The notes beneath the pieces are model-generated. The model made no database searches and was not told where the DNA came from. It saw only the letters and a program-made list of their open reading frames with translations. Shown here piece by piece: positions 27,869-37,224 of a DNA stretch of 64,000 nt. The stretch covers positions 27,648 through 91,647 of the forward strand of contig NZ_BJEG01000006.1 of the NCBI RefSeq assembly GCF_005405545.1, read 5' to 3'. The stretch comes from Weissella hellenica. Its GTDB lineage: Bacteria > Bacillota > Bacilli > Lactobacillales > Lactobacillaceae. Made by a program: the position numbers and the translations under genes. Within the stretch, counting starts at the first letter, position 1; the number at the start of each line of letters is the position of its first letter.

Positions 27869-29290
27869 TTAGTCAATTGTAACGATTGTCATCAAGTTAG
27901 TTGTACCTGAAGTTGTGACAGGAATTCCAGCAGTAACGATGATTGTATCACCCTTGCTTGCTAGTCCTGATTTAACAGCTTCTGACTTAGCCTTTTCGAT
28001 CATATCATCCGTATTACCCATTGGTTCAGTGATCGTTGGTTGTACACCCCAGTAGATACTCAACATACGTTCAACACTCTCAGTAAACGTCAATGCCAAA
28101 ATATCAGCATTTGGACGATACTTAGAAATCATCTTTGCAGTATAACCAGAGTTAGTAGCAGCAACGATTGCTTTAATGTTTAAGTTACCAGCAGCAGTTG
28201 CAACAGCTGCTGCAACTGATTCAGTGACATCTGTTGCATCAAAGTGATCATCATGACGCCCATTCATAGCCAATGAAGTTTCTGCTTTTTTATCAATACG
28301 AGCCATTGTAGCAACTGCTTCAATAGGATATGAACCATTAGCTGATTCACCTGATAGCATTGTTGCATCTGTACCGTCAAACACAGCGTTAGCAACGTCA
28401 GAAGCTTCGGCACGCGTTGGACGTGGGTTTTCTTGCATTGAATCAAGCATATCAGTAGCTGTAATAACTGGCTTACCAGCAGCATTCATCTTGCGAATCA
28501 AATTCTTTTGTACCAATGGCACATTTTCAGCTGGAATTTCAACACCCATATCACCACGAGCAATCATCAAACCATCAGAAACTTCTAGAATTTCGTCAAA
28601 ATTATCAATTCCTTCTTGTGATTCAATCTTTGGGAAAATCATAACTTCTTCATGGTCTGCTTCTGTTAACAGTTCACGAATTTCAAGAACGTCAGCAGCT
28701 TTACGAACGAATGAAGCAGCAATATATTGAATATCATTGTTCAAACCAAAGCGAATATCGTCAGCATCTTTTTCCGTAATACCTGGCAAGTTGATTGAAA
28801 CACCAGGTGCATTAACACCCTTACGTGATCCCAAAATACCATGATTTTGTACTTCAGTTACTAATTCTTTATTAGCATCATCTTTTTGAGTGATAACCAT
28901 ATCCAACTTACCATCATCAAATAAGATGTGACCACCAACTTGAACATCACCATACAAACCTGGATATGTTACGGCAATCTTTTCCTTAGTTCCTTCAATT
29001 GTATCGTCCATTGAAATACGAACAACATCACCAATGTTAAATTCAATCTTACCTGGTTCTTGTACAGTAGTACGGATTTCCGCACCCTTTGTATCCAACA
29101 AGAAACCAACCTTCTTGCCAGCTGCTTTTTCAGCCTCGTGAACAGCATTCATTCGTCCTAAGTGTTCCTCATGATCACCGTGTGAAAAATTGAAACGGAC
29201 AACATTTGCACCAGATTTGATTATTTTAGTAATCGTCTCCACATCAGAGCTGGCTGGTCCAAGCGTTGAAACAATCTTGGTCTTCTTCAT
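27869..29290 (-). CDS. pyk: Pyruvate kinase (short form)
   Basis: This 473-residue enzyme turns phosphoenolpyruvate and ADP into pyruvate and ATP, the last glycolytic or phosphoketolase-pathway step. It starts MKKTKIVSTLGPASS. Key stretches are RFNFSHGDHEEH, the active-site MIFPKIESQEG and MIARGDMGVEIP, and TATDMLDSM. It lacks the extra C-terminal PEP-utiliser-like domain (about 110 residues) present in Bacillus and many Lactobacillus enzymes. The start has AAGGAG twelve bases upstream. There is no pfkA neighbour, as expected in obligately heterofermentative species. Confidence 0.96.
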   Translation of the reverse strand: MKKTKIVSTLGPASSDVETITKIIKSGANVVRFNFSHGDHEEHLGRMNAVHEAEKAAGKKVGFLLDTKGAEIRTTVQEPGKIEFNIGDVVRISMDDTIEGTKEKIAVTYPGLYGDVQVGGHILFDDGKLDMVITQKDDANKELVTEVQNHGILGSRKGVNAPGVSINLPGITEKDADDIRFGLNNDIQYIAASFVRKAADVLEIRELLTEADHEEVMIFPKIESQEGIDNFDEILEVSDGLMIARGDMGVEIPAENVPLVQKNLIRKMNAAGKPVITATDMLDSMQENPRPTRAEASDVANAVFDGTDATMLSGESANGSYPIEAVATMARIDKKAETSLAMNGRHDDHFDATDVTESVAAAVATAAGNLNIKAIVAATNSGYTAKMISKYRPNADILALTFTESVERMLSIYWGVQPTITEPMGNTDDMIEKAKSEAVKSGLASKGDTIIVTAGIPVTTSGTTNLMTIVTID

Positions 29291-29446
29291 GATTAAAAAT
29301 TTCTCCTTAGTAAAAGATATTGGTATTTCTATCTGCAATCATTGTACTATTTATCACTATCTTTGTATACCAGTTCAACTCAGCATTTGTTTCATTATTA
29401 GAACACATTGCGCTAAAACAAAATTAAAACGCACTTACAATAATAA

Positions 29447-29460
29447 TTAAAGCGCTATCA
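29447..29460 (-). promoter_or_regulatory. cre-like site upstream of pyk
   Basis: TGATAGCGCTTTAA on the minus strand matches about 11-12 of 14 positions of the CcpA operator. It lies about 157 bases before the pyk start. Control of pyk by CcpA is known in related bacteria, but the match is imperfect. Confidence 0.35.
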
Positions 29461-29496
29461 TAAAATAGAATTTAATTTGTAAATAATGACATATAA

Positions 29497-29527
29497 AAAA
29501 GATTAGAACAGGATGTTCTAATCTTTT
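29497..29527 (-). terminator. Intrinsic terminator of lysP
   Basis: Arms AAAAGATTAGAAC and GTTCTAATCTTTT have a 5-base loop and lie 14 bases after the lysP stop, with a T-rich 3' side. Confidence 0.85.
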
Positions 29528-29540
29528 AATAAACTCTTAA

Positions 29541-31016
29541 TTAGTCTAGCGAACGTGCATCAGTATCCAAGTCGACTTCCGTTAACTTACGTAATTTTGT
29601 ATGATGCTTAATTTTATAACCAAAGTACAAAATTGCAAATAAAGGCAGTGCCATATAAGTTGTAATAATACCTGGCCAATTCCAGTCCATGATTGAACCT
29701 TTAAATGACCCTGTATCTTGACCAATTACAACAATAATTGATAGTGTTAACGCAATTATCGGTCCTATTGGGAACCATTTTGCCTTATAACGCAACTTAT
29801 TAACATCACGATGCTGTGCTGTGAAAGCACGACGGAATCGATAATGTGAAACGGCGATACCAATCCATGCAATAAATCCAGTCAAACCAGATGCAGCTAC
29901 CAAATAATAATACAAGTTTTGACCAAAAATTGATGTTACAAAAGTAAGTAATCCGACAACAACCGTTGCTATAACAGCTGGGACTGGAATTCCCGACTTA
30001 GAATTAACCTTTTTAAATACCTTAGGTGCCATTCCATCGACAGCCATAGCATAAAGCATACGAGTTGATGCATAAAGCCCTGAATTTGCTGATGAAACAA
30101 CGGCTGTTAAGATGACTGCATTCATTATTGAAGCTGCCGCTGCTAATCCTGCTGACTTAAATACTAACGTGAATGGTGACACAGCGACATTAGTTTCACT
30201 TGAACGTAGTAAGTTTGGATCTTTATAATAGATAATTGCACCAATAATGAAAATAGATAGAATATAAAACAACAAAATCCGCCAGAATATCTGCTTTACA
30301 GCTGCAGGCACTGACTTTTCTGGTGTTTCAGACTCACCAGCCGTAATTCCAACCATTTCAGTCCCTTGGAATGAAAAACCTGCTACCATAAAGACTGATA
30401 AGATACCACCAAAGCCACCAATAAAGCCATGGTGACCACCAGCTGACAAATTGCGGGCAACATCTGGTTGATGGAAAACAATTCCCAATACCGTTAATAA
30501 TCCAACTAGCAAAAAGGCAATGACAGCGATAATTTTAATCATCGCCATCCAAAATTCAGTTTCAGCATACGCCTTGGCTGACAACAAATTAATTGCTGTA
30601 ATCAAAATCAATACTGCAGCTGACCAAATCCAGCTTGGTACATCAGGCAACCAAAATCCCATCACAACTCCAACTGTTGCTGCTTCTACGGCCACAGTAA
30701 TTGCCCAATTAAACCAATAGTTCCATCCCATTGCAAAACCAAATGCTGGATCAACAAACCGATCAGCATAAACTGAAAAGGAACCTGCAACTGGCATATA
30801 AGTTGCCATTTCACCCAAACTAGTCATTAAAAAGTAAACCATAACGCCTATTACAGCATATGCAGTTAAGGCACCTAGTGGACCGGCTTGTGAAATCGTT
30901 GCCCCAGAAGCGACAAACAATCCCGTTCCAATAGTTCCTCCCAAAGCAATCATTGAGAGATGACGGGTTTTCATCGTCCTCTTTAAATGACCCGTCTCTT
31001 GTTGATTCTCAGTCAT
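29541..31016 (-). CDS. lysP: Lysine-specific APC-family permease
   Basis: This is a 491-residue amino-acid/proton symporter with 12 membrane helices. The first helix region RHLSMIALGGTIGTGLFVASGATISQAGPLG is the APC substrate loop. The helix-3 segment MGWNYWFNWAITVAVE matches LysP-type carriers. The lysine riboswitch in its leader supports lysine as substrate. GGAGG precedes the ATG. It appears monocistronic. If the riboswitch assignment failed, the general call would be a basic amino-acid permease. Confidence 0.9.
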   Translation of the reverse strand: MTENQQETGHLKRTMKTRHLSMIALGGTIGTGLFVASGATISQAGPLGALTAYAVIGVMVYFLMTSLGEMATYMPVAGSFSVYADRFVDPAFGFAMGWNYWFNWAITVAVEAATVGVVMGFWLPDVPSWIWSAAVLILITAINLLSAKAYAETEFWMAMIKIIAVIAFLLVGLLTVLGIVFHQPDVARNLSAGGHHGFIGGFGGILSVFMVAGFSFQGTEMVGITAGESETPEKSVPAAVKQIFWRILLFYILSIFIIGAIIYYKDPNLLRSSETNVAVSPFTLVFKSAGLAAAASIMNAVILTAVVSSANSGLYASTRMLYAMAVDGMAPKVFKKVNSKSGIPVPAVIATVVVGLLTFVTSIFGQNLYYYLVAASGLTGFIAWIGIAVSHYRFRRAFTAQHRDVNKLRYKAKWFPIGPIIALTLSIIVVIGQDTGSFKGSIMDWNWPGIITTYMALPLFAILYFGYKIKHHTKLRKLTEVDLDTDARSLD

Positions 31017-31052
31017 AATTCCTCCTAAACAAGGCCTAACGCATTATAAAAA

Positions 31053-31283
31053 ATAAAAAAAACCTAGTTTACACATCTATCGTATAAACTAGGAACTCAT
31101 TAGTCTTTAGTGTTGTCGATAGCTCTCCGCGACCGACCATTTTTGTCGCGACAATCTGCCCATTATTCATGGACACACCAACAATGATTATTGTCATAAT
31201 CATTGTTTCGGCAACCGCCCCTTTTATTTAACATCCTAACTCACCAGCTCCGTTAAATGACTCTTGTTGATTGCAACCTCTAT
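31053..31283 (-). promoter_or_regulatory. Lysine riboswitch (L-box) with terminator
   Basis: Minus-strand landmarks of the L-box occur in order: AGAGGTTGC at about 31273-31281, CAACAAGAGTC, AAGGGGCGGTTGCCGAA, and near the 3' side GTCGCGGAGAGCTATCGAC (31115-31133). An expression platform follows with arms CCTAGTTTA and TAAACTAGG (31063-31093) and a long T run. Lysine binding should stop transcription before lysP. Confidence 0.9.
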
Positions 31284-31472
31284 ATATTATTTAATTTCAT
31301 TACTGATTTTACTTTAATGATTGACAAATTGTCAAGAATTATTTCACATAAACTAAAATAGTTCTTAAATATCTTACACATATATGTGTTTAACATACCT
31401 TCGTGGTAAACTTAAATAACTAAACACAAGTATGTATCTTAATTTGCTGAGATGCTAAGGGGAGTTTCACTT

Positions 31473-32120
31473 ATGATTATTGCTAAATCACGTACTCGTT
31501 TTGTAACGATGGTAGTTAGTTTAATTCTTTTTATTATGATTTCAATTTTAACTTATCACAATAGCGGTTTATTACATTCACTTATGCGAATAGATCATTC
31601 TATTGCACAAACAGTTATCCCAAATTGGTTAGAAAATTTTTTAAAACCTTTCTACTTTTTTAGTCATGGGTTTGGTCTATTTTTCATATCATTTTTAATC
31701 ATTTTTTTCTTGTGGGGTTTTAAATTTAAAATTCCAGCAACATGGGTGTTAATTACAAACGTGGGTGGTTTCTTAATCATCAATATTGCTTCGCTATTAT
31801 TTAAAAGTAAAATAAATGATGTACAAGTTGTTTATCCTGCACATTCTACCTTTTATATGACCCTATTAATTTCATACTTTTTATTAATTATCGTCCCAGA
31901 AATTTATCGTAGTAGCTTCCAGTTTATATTACAGACTATTTTGTTACTCGGTTGGGTAGCTACTTTCATCATCACAGTTTTGTTACCAGATTATAACTTC
32001 GCATCAGCACTAGCTGGTTGGTTACTAGCACTTGTCTGGTTACAATTTTCTGAAAACGGCTATCGTGTCTACGCACCCGATTTTTATCGACGTAAAGGCT
32101 TTAGTAATTCATGGTATTAA
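31473..32120 (+). CDS. Degenerate PAP2-like integral membrane protein
   Basis: This is a 215-residue protein with about six membrane helices. It resembles lipid-phosphate phosphatases of the PAP2 family in layout and in two remnants: YPAHSTFYMT (residues 121-130, in place of FPSGHxTF) and ASALAGWLLALVWLQ (in place of the HYPTDVLAGWL motif). The KxxxxxxRP motif is replaced by KSKINDVQV, and the catalytic His and Asp of the third motif appear as Tyr and Ser. It may have lost phosphatase activity. The ATG at 31473 has AAGGGGAG eight bases before it. It is transcribed alone, divergent from lysP. Confidence 0.65.
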   Translation: MIIAKSRTRFVTMVVSLILFIMISILTYHNSGLLHSLMRIDHSIAQTVIPNWLENFLKPFYFFSHGFGLFFISFLIIFFLWGFKFKIPATWVLITNVGGFLIINIASLLFKSKINDVQVVYPAHSTFYMTLLISYFLLIIVPEIYRSSFQFILQTILLLGWVATFIITVLLPDYNFASALAGWLLALVWLQFSENGYRVYAPDFYRRKGFSNSWY

Positions 32121-32131
32121 TTTTTTAACTA

Positions 32132-32171
32132 AACAGAGGTGGCAAGCTATATCAAGCTTGCCACCTCTGTT
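32132..32171. terminator. Strong bidirectional terminator
   Basis: A 17-bp perfect stem AACAGAGGTGGCAAGCT / AGCTTGCCACCTCTGTT with A/T tracts on both sides is shared by the convergent PAP2-like gene and fhs. Confidence 0.93.
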
Positions 32172-32176
32172 ATTTT

Positions 32177-33838
32177 TTAATTTAAACCAATTATATGATT
32201 TTCATTATCAATGTCGATATCCAATGCTGCTGGATGTTTTGGTAATCCTGGCATGGTTAATACCGATCCAGTTAATGCAACTAAAAAGCCTGCTCCTAAT
32301 TTTGGTATAAATTCACGAATATGAATATTAAAACTCTCAGGAGCACCAATTTTATTTGGATTATCAGATAATGAATACTGCGTTTTCGCCATAATTACTG
32401 GCAGCTTATCCCACCCATACTTTTTAAAGGTTTGCAATTGCTTAGTAGCTTTATCTGAAAGTTCAACACCCTGTCCACCATAAATATCATGAACAATATG
32501 CTCAATTTTCACCAATACATCATCATCGGGTTGATAAAGTGGTTGATAATTTTTTGCTTCATCAGCTGCTGAAACAACACCCGTTGCTAATTCTTGCGCA
32601 CCATCCCCCCCTAGACCCCATACATCAGCGATATAGGCTGGCACATCAAATTTAGCAGCATATGTTTTAACCATGTTTAGCTCTTCATCAGTATCTGCCG
32701 TAAATTGATTAATTGCTACAACAACTGGTACGCCATAACGTTGCATACTTTTCAAATGACGTCCCAAATTAGCCAATCCTTTTTGCAAAGCTTCTATATT
32801 TGGGGTGCTGAGGTTTTTTTTATCTTCACCACCATGCATTTTTAATGCTCGCACCGTTGCGACAATCACAATCGTGTCAGGAACTTTGCCAAGCAGAGGG
32901 ACTTTGAAATCTAAAAATTTTTCACCACCTAAATCAGCCCCAAAGCCGGCTTCTGTCACAACAAAATCAGCTAAATGCAACGCTGATTTTGTCGCCAAAA
33001 TTGAGTTTGTTCCTTGTGCAATATTTGCAAATGGTCCGCCATGAATTAAAGCAGGTGTATGTGCTAAAGTTTGAACTAAATTAGGTTTAATAGCGTCTTT
33101 TAACAAGGTGGTAATGGCCCCTGCAAACCCTAAATCAGCTACTGTTACCGGTTCTTTATCATAATTATAGCCCACTACAATACGAGAAATACGGTCTTTC
33201 ATGTCTTCCAAGTCTTTTGACAATGTTAAAATTGCCATTAGTTCAGAAGCCACTGTAATATCAAAACCGTCTTCACGTGGTACACCTGACGTTGGTCCCC
33301 CTAAACCAATTGTAATGTGACGCAATGCACGATCATTGACATCTAAAGCCCGCTTCCAAAGCATACGTCGTGGATCTAAATTCAATGGGTTACCCTGATA
33401 TAAACTATTGTCAATCAAGGCTGCCAGAGTATTATGCGCACTCGTCAAAGCATGAAAATCTCCTGTAAAATGCATATTAATGTCAGCCATTGGTACTACT
33501 TGTGAATATCCACCACCAGTAGCACCTCCCTTTAGCCCCATTACTGGTCCCAGCGAAGGCTCACGTAAGGCAACCATCGTTTTATGTTTTTGTGATACCA
33601 AAGCATCTGCTAACCCAACCGTTACTGTCGACTTCCCTTCACCTGCTGGTGTTGGGTTAATTGACGTAACTAAAATTAATTTACCCAATTTTTGTTGCTT
33701 TGTTAAATCATGTAATTGAATTTTAGCTTTATCTCGTCCGTATGGTTCCCATTCATCTGACGTTAAACCTGCTTGTTGTGCAATTTTTTCAATTGGCCAA
33801 ACATCTGCAGCTTGTGCAATGTCAATATCTGTTTTCAT
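32177..33838 (-). CDS. fhs: Formate-tetrahydrofolate ligase
   Basis: This 553-residue cytosolic enzyme makes 10-formyl-tetrahydrofolate from formate, ATP and THF for purine and fMet-tRNA synthesis. The P-loop is [14 protein letters not shown] (about 60-73). Other family blocks are [26 protein letters not shown] and [12 protein letters not shown]. The start at 33838 has GGGG six bases upstream. An ATG 12 bases earlier would sit on the ribosome-binding site. A TATAAT-like hexamer is at 33872-33877. Confidence 0.95.
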   Translation of the reverse strand: MKTDIDIAQAADVWPIEKIAQQAGLTSDEWEPYGRDKAKIQLHDLTKQQKLGKLILVTSINPTPAGEGKSTVTVGLADALVSQKHKTMVALREPSLGPVMGLKGGATGGGYSQVVPMADINMHFTGDFHALTSAHNTLAALIDNSLYQGNPLNLDPRRMLWKRALDVNDRALRHITIGLGGPTSGVPREDGFDITVASELMAILTLSKDLEDMKDRISRIVVGYNYDKEPVTVADLGFAGAITTLLKDAIKPNLVQTLAHTPALIHGGPFANIAQGTNSILATKSALHLADFVVTEAGFGADLGGEKFLDFKVPLLGKVPDTIVIVATVRALKMHGGEDKKNLSTPNIEALQKGLANLGRHLKSMQRYGVPVVVAINQFTADTDEELNMVKTYAAKFDVPAYIADVWGLGGDGAQELATGVVSAADEAKNYQPLYQPDDDVLVKIEHIVHDIYGGQGVELSDKATKQLQTFKKYGWDKLPVIMAKTQYSLSDNPNKIGAPESFNIHIREFIPKLGAGFLVALTGSVLTMPGLPKHPAALDIDIDNENHIIGLN

Positions 33839-33920
33839 AACTAACCCCATCCCTTATTATTTATTGCAGTCATTATATCATCATATGATTTAATTATCAG
33901 ATAAAATTATCGTAATAATA

Positions 33921-33980
33921 AAAAAGTTTACTAATGAAATATAGGTTTTATTACACTACCCTTCCATTAATAAACTTTTC
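33921..33980 (-). terminator. Probable terminator of the amino-acid ABC operon
   Basis: Arms AAAAGTTTA-TAATG and CATTA-TAAACTTTT (one mismatch) enclose a 28-base loop, and TTTTTTATTATT follows on the minus strand. Confidence 0.65.
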
Positions 33981-33989
33981 ATTTTTTTA

Positions 33990-34823
33990 CTATTTATTAT
34001 CTACCCCAAAGTATTTTTGTGATAGTTTATCTATGGTACCATCTGCTTTAGACTTAGCTAGTGCTTCGTTAACTTTTTTGATTAACGTGACGTCACCTTT
34101 TCGCATTCCCACTCCATAAGCATCTTTACCAAAATTAGTATCAATAATATTAAAGGATTGTGGATTTTTTTCATGAGCAATATAATAACCTGCATAATCA
34201 GCATCAATTAATACTGCATTTAAACGGCCGACTTGTAAATCATTTAACGCCTTATCAAAAGTATCGTACGGTTGTGCATCAGCACCAACAATTTTCTTTA
34301 GCTTATTTCCCTTTTCATTATAAGTTAACAGACCTGAAGATCCTGTCTGAGCACCCAGATTCTTACCTTTTAAATCCTGTAAATGATTAATTTGTTGATT
34401 TTTCATTGAGACAATCACCTGTTTATCATGGTGATAAGAATCAGAAAAGGCCACCTTTTTGGCACGATCAGCATTTTTTGTATAACCATTCCAAATCATG
34501 TCAATGTGTCCGGTCTTTAATTCCGTTTCCTTCATCGACCAATCAATCACTTGGAACTTAGCTTTCAAACCAATCTTTTTCAAACTCTGACGAGCTAATT
34601 CAACATCATAACCAACTAATTTACCATCTTTATTACGGAAACCCATTGGTACGAATGTATCATCGATACCAACAACTACTGTTTTATCTGCCGTAACTTG
34701 CCGCCATGTATCTTGACTATGAACTGTTCGATACCAGAAAAAGCCACCAATCAGAGCAATGACAAGAAGAACCAAGCCATTACCAATTATCTGACGACGC
34801 CAATTTATCTTTGGTTTAATCAT
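33990..34823 (-). CDS. Amino-acid ABC transporter substrate-binding protein (possibly histidine)
   Basis: This is a 277-residue family-3 periplasmic-type binding protein. The N-terminus is basic and followed by one hydrophobic helix (about 15-32), but no lipobox cysteine is present. The domain should therefore hang on an uncleaved membrane anchor. The ligand-binding fold starts near residue 45 (VVVGIDDTFVPMGFRNKDGKLVGYDVELA), with the usual MIWNGYTKNADRAKKVAFSDSY. It overlaps the ATPase gene by 4 bases. The T-box upstream of the operon suggests histidine. The protein sequence alone does not identify the ligand. Confidence 0.88.
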   Translation of the reverse strand: MIKPKINWRRQIIGNGLVLLVIALIGGFFWYRTVHSQDTWRQVTADKTVVVGIDDTFVPMGFRNKDGKLVGYDVELARQSLKKIGLKAKFQVIDWSMKETELKTGHIDMIWNGYTKNADRAKKVAFSDSYHHDKQVIVSMKNQQINHLQDLKGKNLGAQTGSSGLLTYNEKGNKLKKIVGADAQPYDTFDKALNDLQVGRLNAVLIDADYAGYYIAHEKNPQSFNIIDTNFGKDAYGVGMRKGDVTLIKKVNEALAKSKADGTIDKLSQKYFGVDNK

Positions 34824-35470
34824 AAACTTCCTCCTCGAGCAACATCAACCCCAAAGTCGAATGTTTGATCAGCAACTGCCTGCGCAAATGGCAAATCGTG
34901 TGTCACAATTAATTGCGTAACCCCTTGTGTTTTTAACTGCTGAATTACTTTAATAACACGCTTAGTTGATTCTGCATCTAATCCTGATGTTGGTTCATCA
35001 TAAGCTAAAATCCCCGGTTTCATTGCTAAAGCTCTTGCAATAGCAACACGTTGTTTTTGACCACCTGATAATTGGAATGGATATTGATCCATTTGTTCAA
35101 CTAATCCCAAGTTCTTTAACAATTCTTCAGCCTCTTTTTCAGCTTCCTTTTTAGCCACTTTTTTTACCAATTGCGGTGCTAAAGCAACATTTTGTTTAAC
35201 CGTATAATGAGGAAATAGATTAAAATCTTGAAAAATTACACCAACCTGAGCACCTTGTCGATTTCCCGTGATGTCTAATGATTCATTATCTAAAATTAAT
35301 TCACCCTGATCTGCTGGTAGCAAACCTGCTAAAATACGCAAAAAAGTTGTTTTCCCAATTCCCGATGGTCCCACGATACTCAAAACTTCACCATCATTGA
35401 TTGTTAGATTCATTTCTTTAAAAATAACACGCTCACCAAAAACTTTAGCTAAATTCTTAATCTCTAACAT
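34820..35470 (-). CDS. Amino-acid ABC transporter ATPase
   Basis: This 216-residue ABC protein of the HisP/GlnQ class powers the importer. It shows Walker A GPSGIGKTTFL (about 33-43), Q-loop VIFQDFNLFPHYTV, signature LSGGQKQRVAIARALAM and Walker B ILAYDEPTSGLD, followed by the His loop IVTHDLPFA. It is the middle gene of the permease-ATPase-binding-protein operon. Confidence 0.93.
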   Translation of the reverse strand: MLEIKNLAKVFGERVIFKEMNLTINDGEVLSIVGPSGIGKTTFLRILAGLLPADQGELILDNESLDITGNRQGAQVGVIFQDFNLFPHYTVKQNVALAPQLVKKVAKKEAEKEAEELLKNLGLVEQMDQYPFQLSGGQKQRVAIARALAMKPGILAYDEPTSGLDAESTKRVIKVIQQLKTQGVTQLIVTHDLPFAQAVADQTFDFGVDVARGGSL

Positions 35471-35481
35471 ATGCTTACTCC

Positions 35482-36126
35482 TTAACGATAAAAATTCATT
35501 TTTTTCTCTATACGACGCTGAATAAGTGTTGCTAAAGCAATTAGAATCAAATAAATGACTCCCACCAATAAGTATGGTATTAGCGTTACATCACGTGAGG
35601 CTGCAATATTACCAGCACGCATTAAGTCTCCTAAACCAATGACATAAACCAACGATGAATCTTTTACTAAGTTAACAACTTCGTTACCAACCGATGGCAT
35701 CACAATTTTTGTAACTTGTGGAAAAATAATTTTCCACATTGTTTGTAATTTGCTTAAGCCTAAAACTTGAGCCCCATCGTATTGCCCTTGTGGGATACTT
35801 TGAATCCCCCCACGAAATATTTCAGCAAAGTAAGCAGCATAGTTCAGGATAAAAGTAATTACTGCAGCCTCAAATCGCGGTAATGTCATAATATTTGCGA
35901 GACTCAAACCGTAATAAACAAAGACGATTTGCAATAATAGCGGTGTGCCACGCATTACCCATACATAAGTATTCATAACCCACTTTAGTAGATAGATATC
36001 TGATCGTAATGCCAATGAAATCACCATACCCAGTGGTACTGATCCAATCAATGTTAGTACAAAAACACCAATTGTCATTTTTAGCCCATTTAATAAACTT
36101 GGCAAAATTTGCATCATATAGTCCAT
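35482..36126 (-). CDS. Amino-acid ABC transporter permease
   Basis: This is a 214-residue HisM/GlnP-type permease with about five membrane helices. The EAA loop occurs at GAQVLGLSKLQTMWKIIFPQ. The ATG at 36126 has AAGGAG seven bases upstream. The reading frame continues upstream only into the T-box terminator and is not used. It is the first gene of the operon. Confidence 0.9.
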   Translation of the reverse strand: MDYMMQILPSLLNGLKMTIGVFVLTLIGSVPLGMVISLALRSDIYLLKWVMNTYVWVMRGTPLLLQIVFVYYGLSLANIMTLPRFEAAVITFILNYAAYFAEIFRGGIQSIPQGQYDGAQVLGLSKLQTMWKIIFPQVTKIVMPSVGNEVVNLVKDSSLVYVIGLGDLMRAGNIAASRDVTLIPYLLVGVIYLILIALATLIQRRIEKKMNFYR

Positions 36127-36149
36127 ACGTTGTCTCCTTAAAATTAAAT

Positions 36150-36370
36150 AAAAAAAGCCCTCAAGCAATCACATAAATTGCTTGAGGACGATTAATCGTG
36201 GTTCCACCTCAGTTTAACTAATCATTACTAATTAGTACTCTAATCCCTTTAAATTTAAAAGGGACTCATGCATAACGTCATGACACGGGAACGATTAGGC
36301 TCCAATAATCTTGGGTGTGGTTCATCTAATATCTTGGTTACTTCTCAGCTTTAGCGTAACTCTCTAAGCA
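36150..36370 (-). promoter_or_regulatory. T-box leader of the amino-acid ABC operon (probable histidine)
   Basis: The T-box core GAGGTGGAACCACG lies at 36197-36210 (minus strand). It is followed by a terminator with arms CCTCAAGCAAT / ATTGCTTGAGG (36159-36187) and a T run. The 5' part has AGAGAGTTACGC...GCTGAGAAGTAAC. The specifier region reads GAACCACACCC (36313-36323). Both overlapping readings of the codon give CAC (His). ACA or ACC (Thr) cannot be excluded without a fold. Confidence 0.85.
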
Positions 36371-36454
36371 AAATATTTAGACTACTCTTCCAATCAAATT
36401 TTTTTATAATTACTGTTTACAATAATATAGATTAAATTAAACTATAAGTCAATA

Positions 36455-37075
36455 TTATCTTTTCATATTTCTTTGCGTACGCGAGTCTAAGATAATACGA
36501 CCATTTAAATCTCTTGGTGTCACATTATACGATGAAATATCTGTTTTTTTAGTCGCATTATATAAGTACATAATAAGTTCATATACAATAATTAATAACA
36601 TTAAGTTAACAATAATTGTGGGGAATAGACGAAACATAATAAAATTAGTAATGCTTAGATTGACTAAATTGATGATACCAAAAACAGAATAGTCATAAAT
36701 CATATAAACTGTTGTTGAAACAAACCAAACAGCTAATGACGATAGCCAACTGTAGTCTAAATACCTTTGAATAAATTCAGTTAATTTTAAAATTAATAAA
36801 AACCCAATTGCTGAGGGACCGATAATTCCCGTATAAAAAATATCAATAACCAAACCAGCAAAAAAAGCAATTGCATATAACCAATAAGGTTTAATTTGTT
36901 TAGTATGTCCTGTCATAACTGGCATCATAACAACTATCAATGATAATAACGGGGTTGCTGCCATTGGTAATTTAAATAATATTGGCGCCAAATATAATGA
37001 TATACCACCATCAAGCATGACAGCAATAATCACTAAAATAAAATGGATCCATGTTGTACTAATATATTTAAGCAT
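36455..37075 (-). CDS. mreD: Rod shape-determining membrane protein MreD
   Basis: This is a 206-residue protein with about five to six membrane helices and the MreD fold pattern (for example FFAGLVIDIFYTGIIGPSAIG near 72-92). MreD works with MreB and MreC in the elongation machinery. Normally it follows mreC directly. Here about 850 bases, holding a carbonic anhydrase gene on the opposite strand and a terminator, separate them, so mreD must have its own promoter. The C-terminal tail is basic and cytosolic. Confidence 0.85.
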   Translation of the reverse strand: MLKYISTTWIHFILVIIAVMLDGGISLYLAPILFKLPMAATPLLSLIVVMMPVMTGHTKQIKPYWLYAIAFFAGLVIDIFYTGIIGPSAIGFLLILKLTEFIQRYLDYSWLSSLAVWFVSTTVYMIYDYSVFGIINLVNLSITNFIMFRLFPTIIVNLMLLIIVYELIMYLYNATKKTDISSYNVTPRDLNGRIILDSRTQRNMKR

Positions 37076-37224
37076 AATTATTCTCCATAGATGTTACAAA
37101 ATTGGTAACTACATAATAGTAGCCCGTTTAGAACTAACTCGTCAACTTATTTACAAAAAATTTTCTACCATAATTTATTCAAACTGCTACACTAAGTATA
37201 TGATATTTTATAAGGAGAATACCA

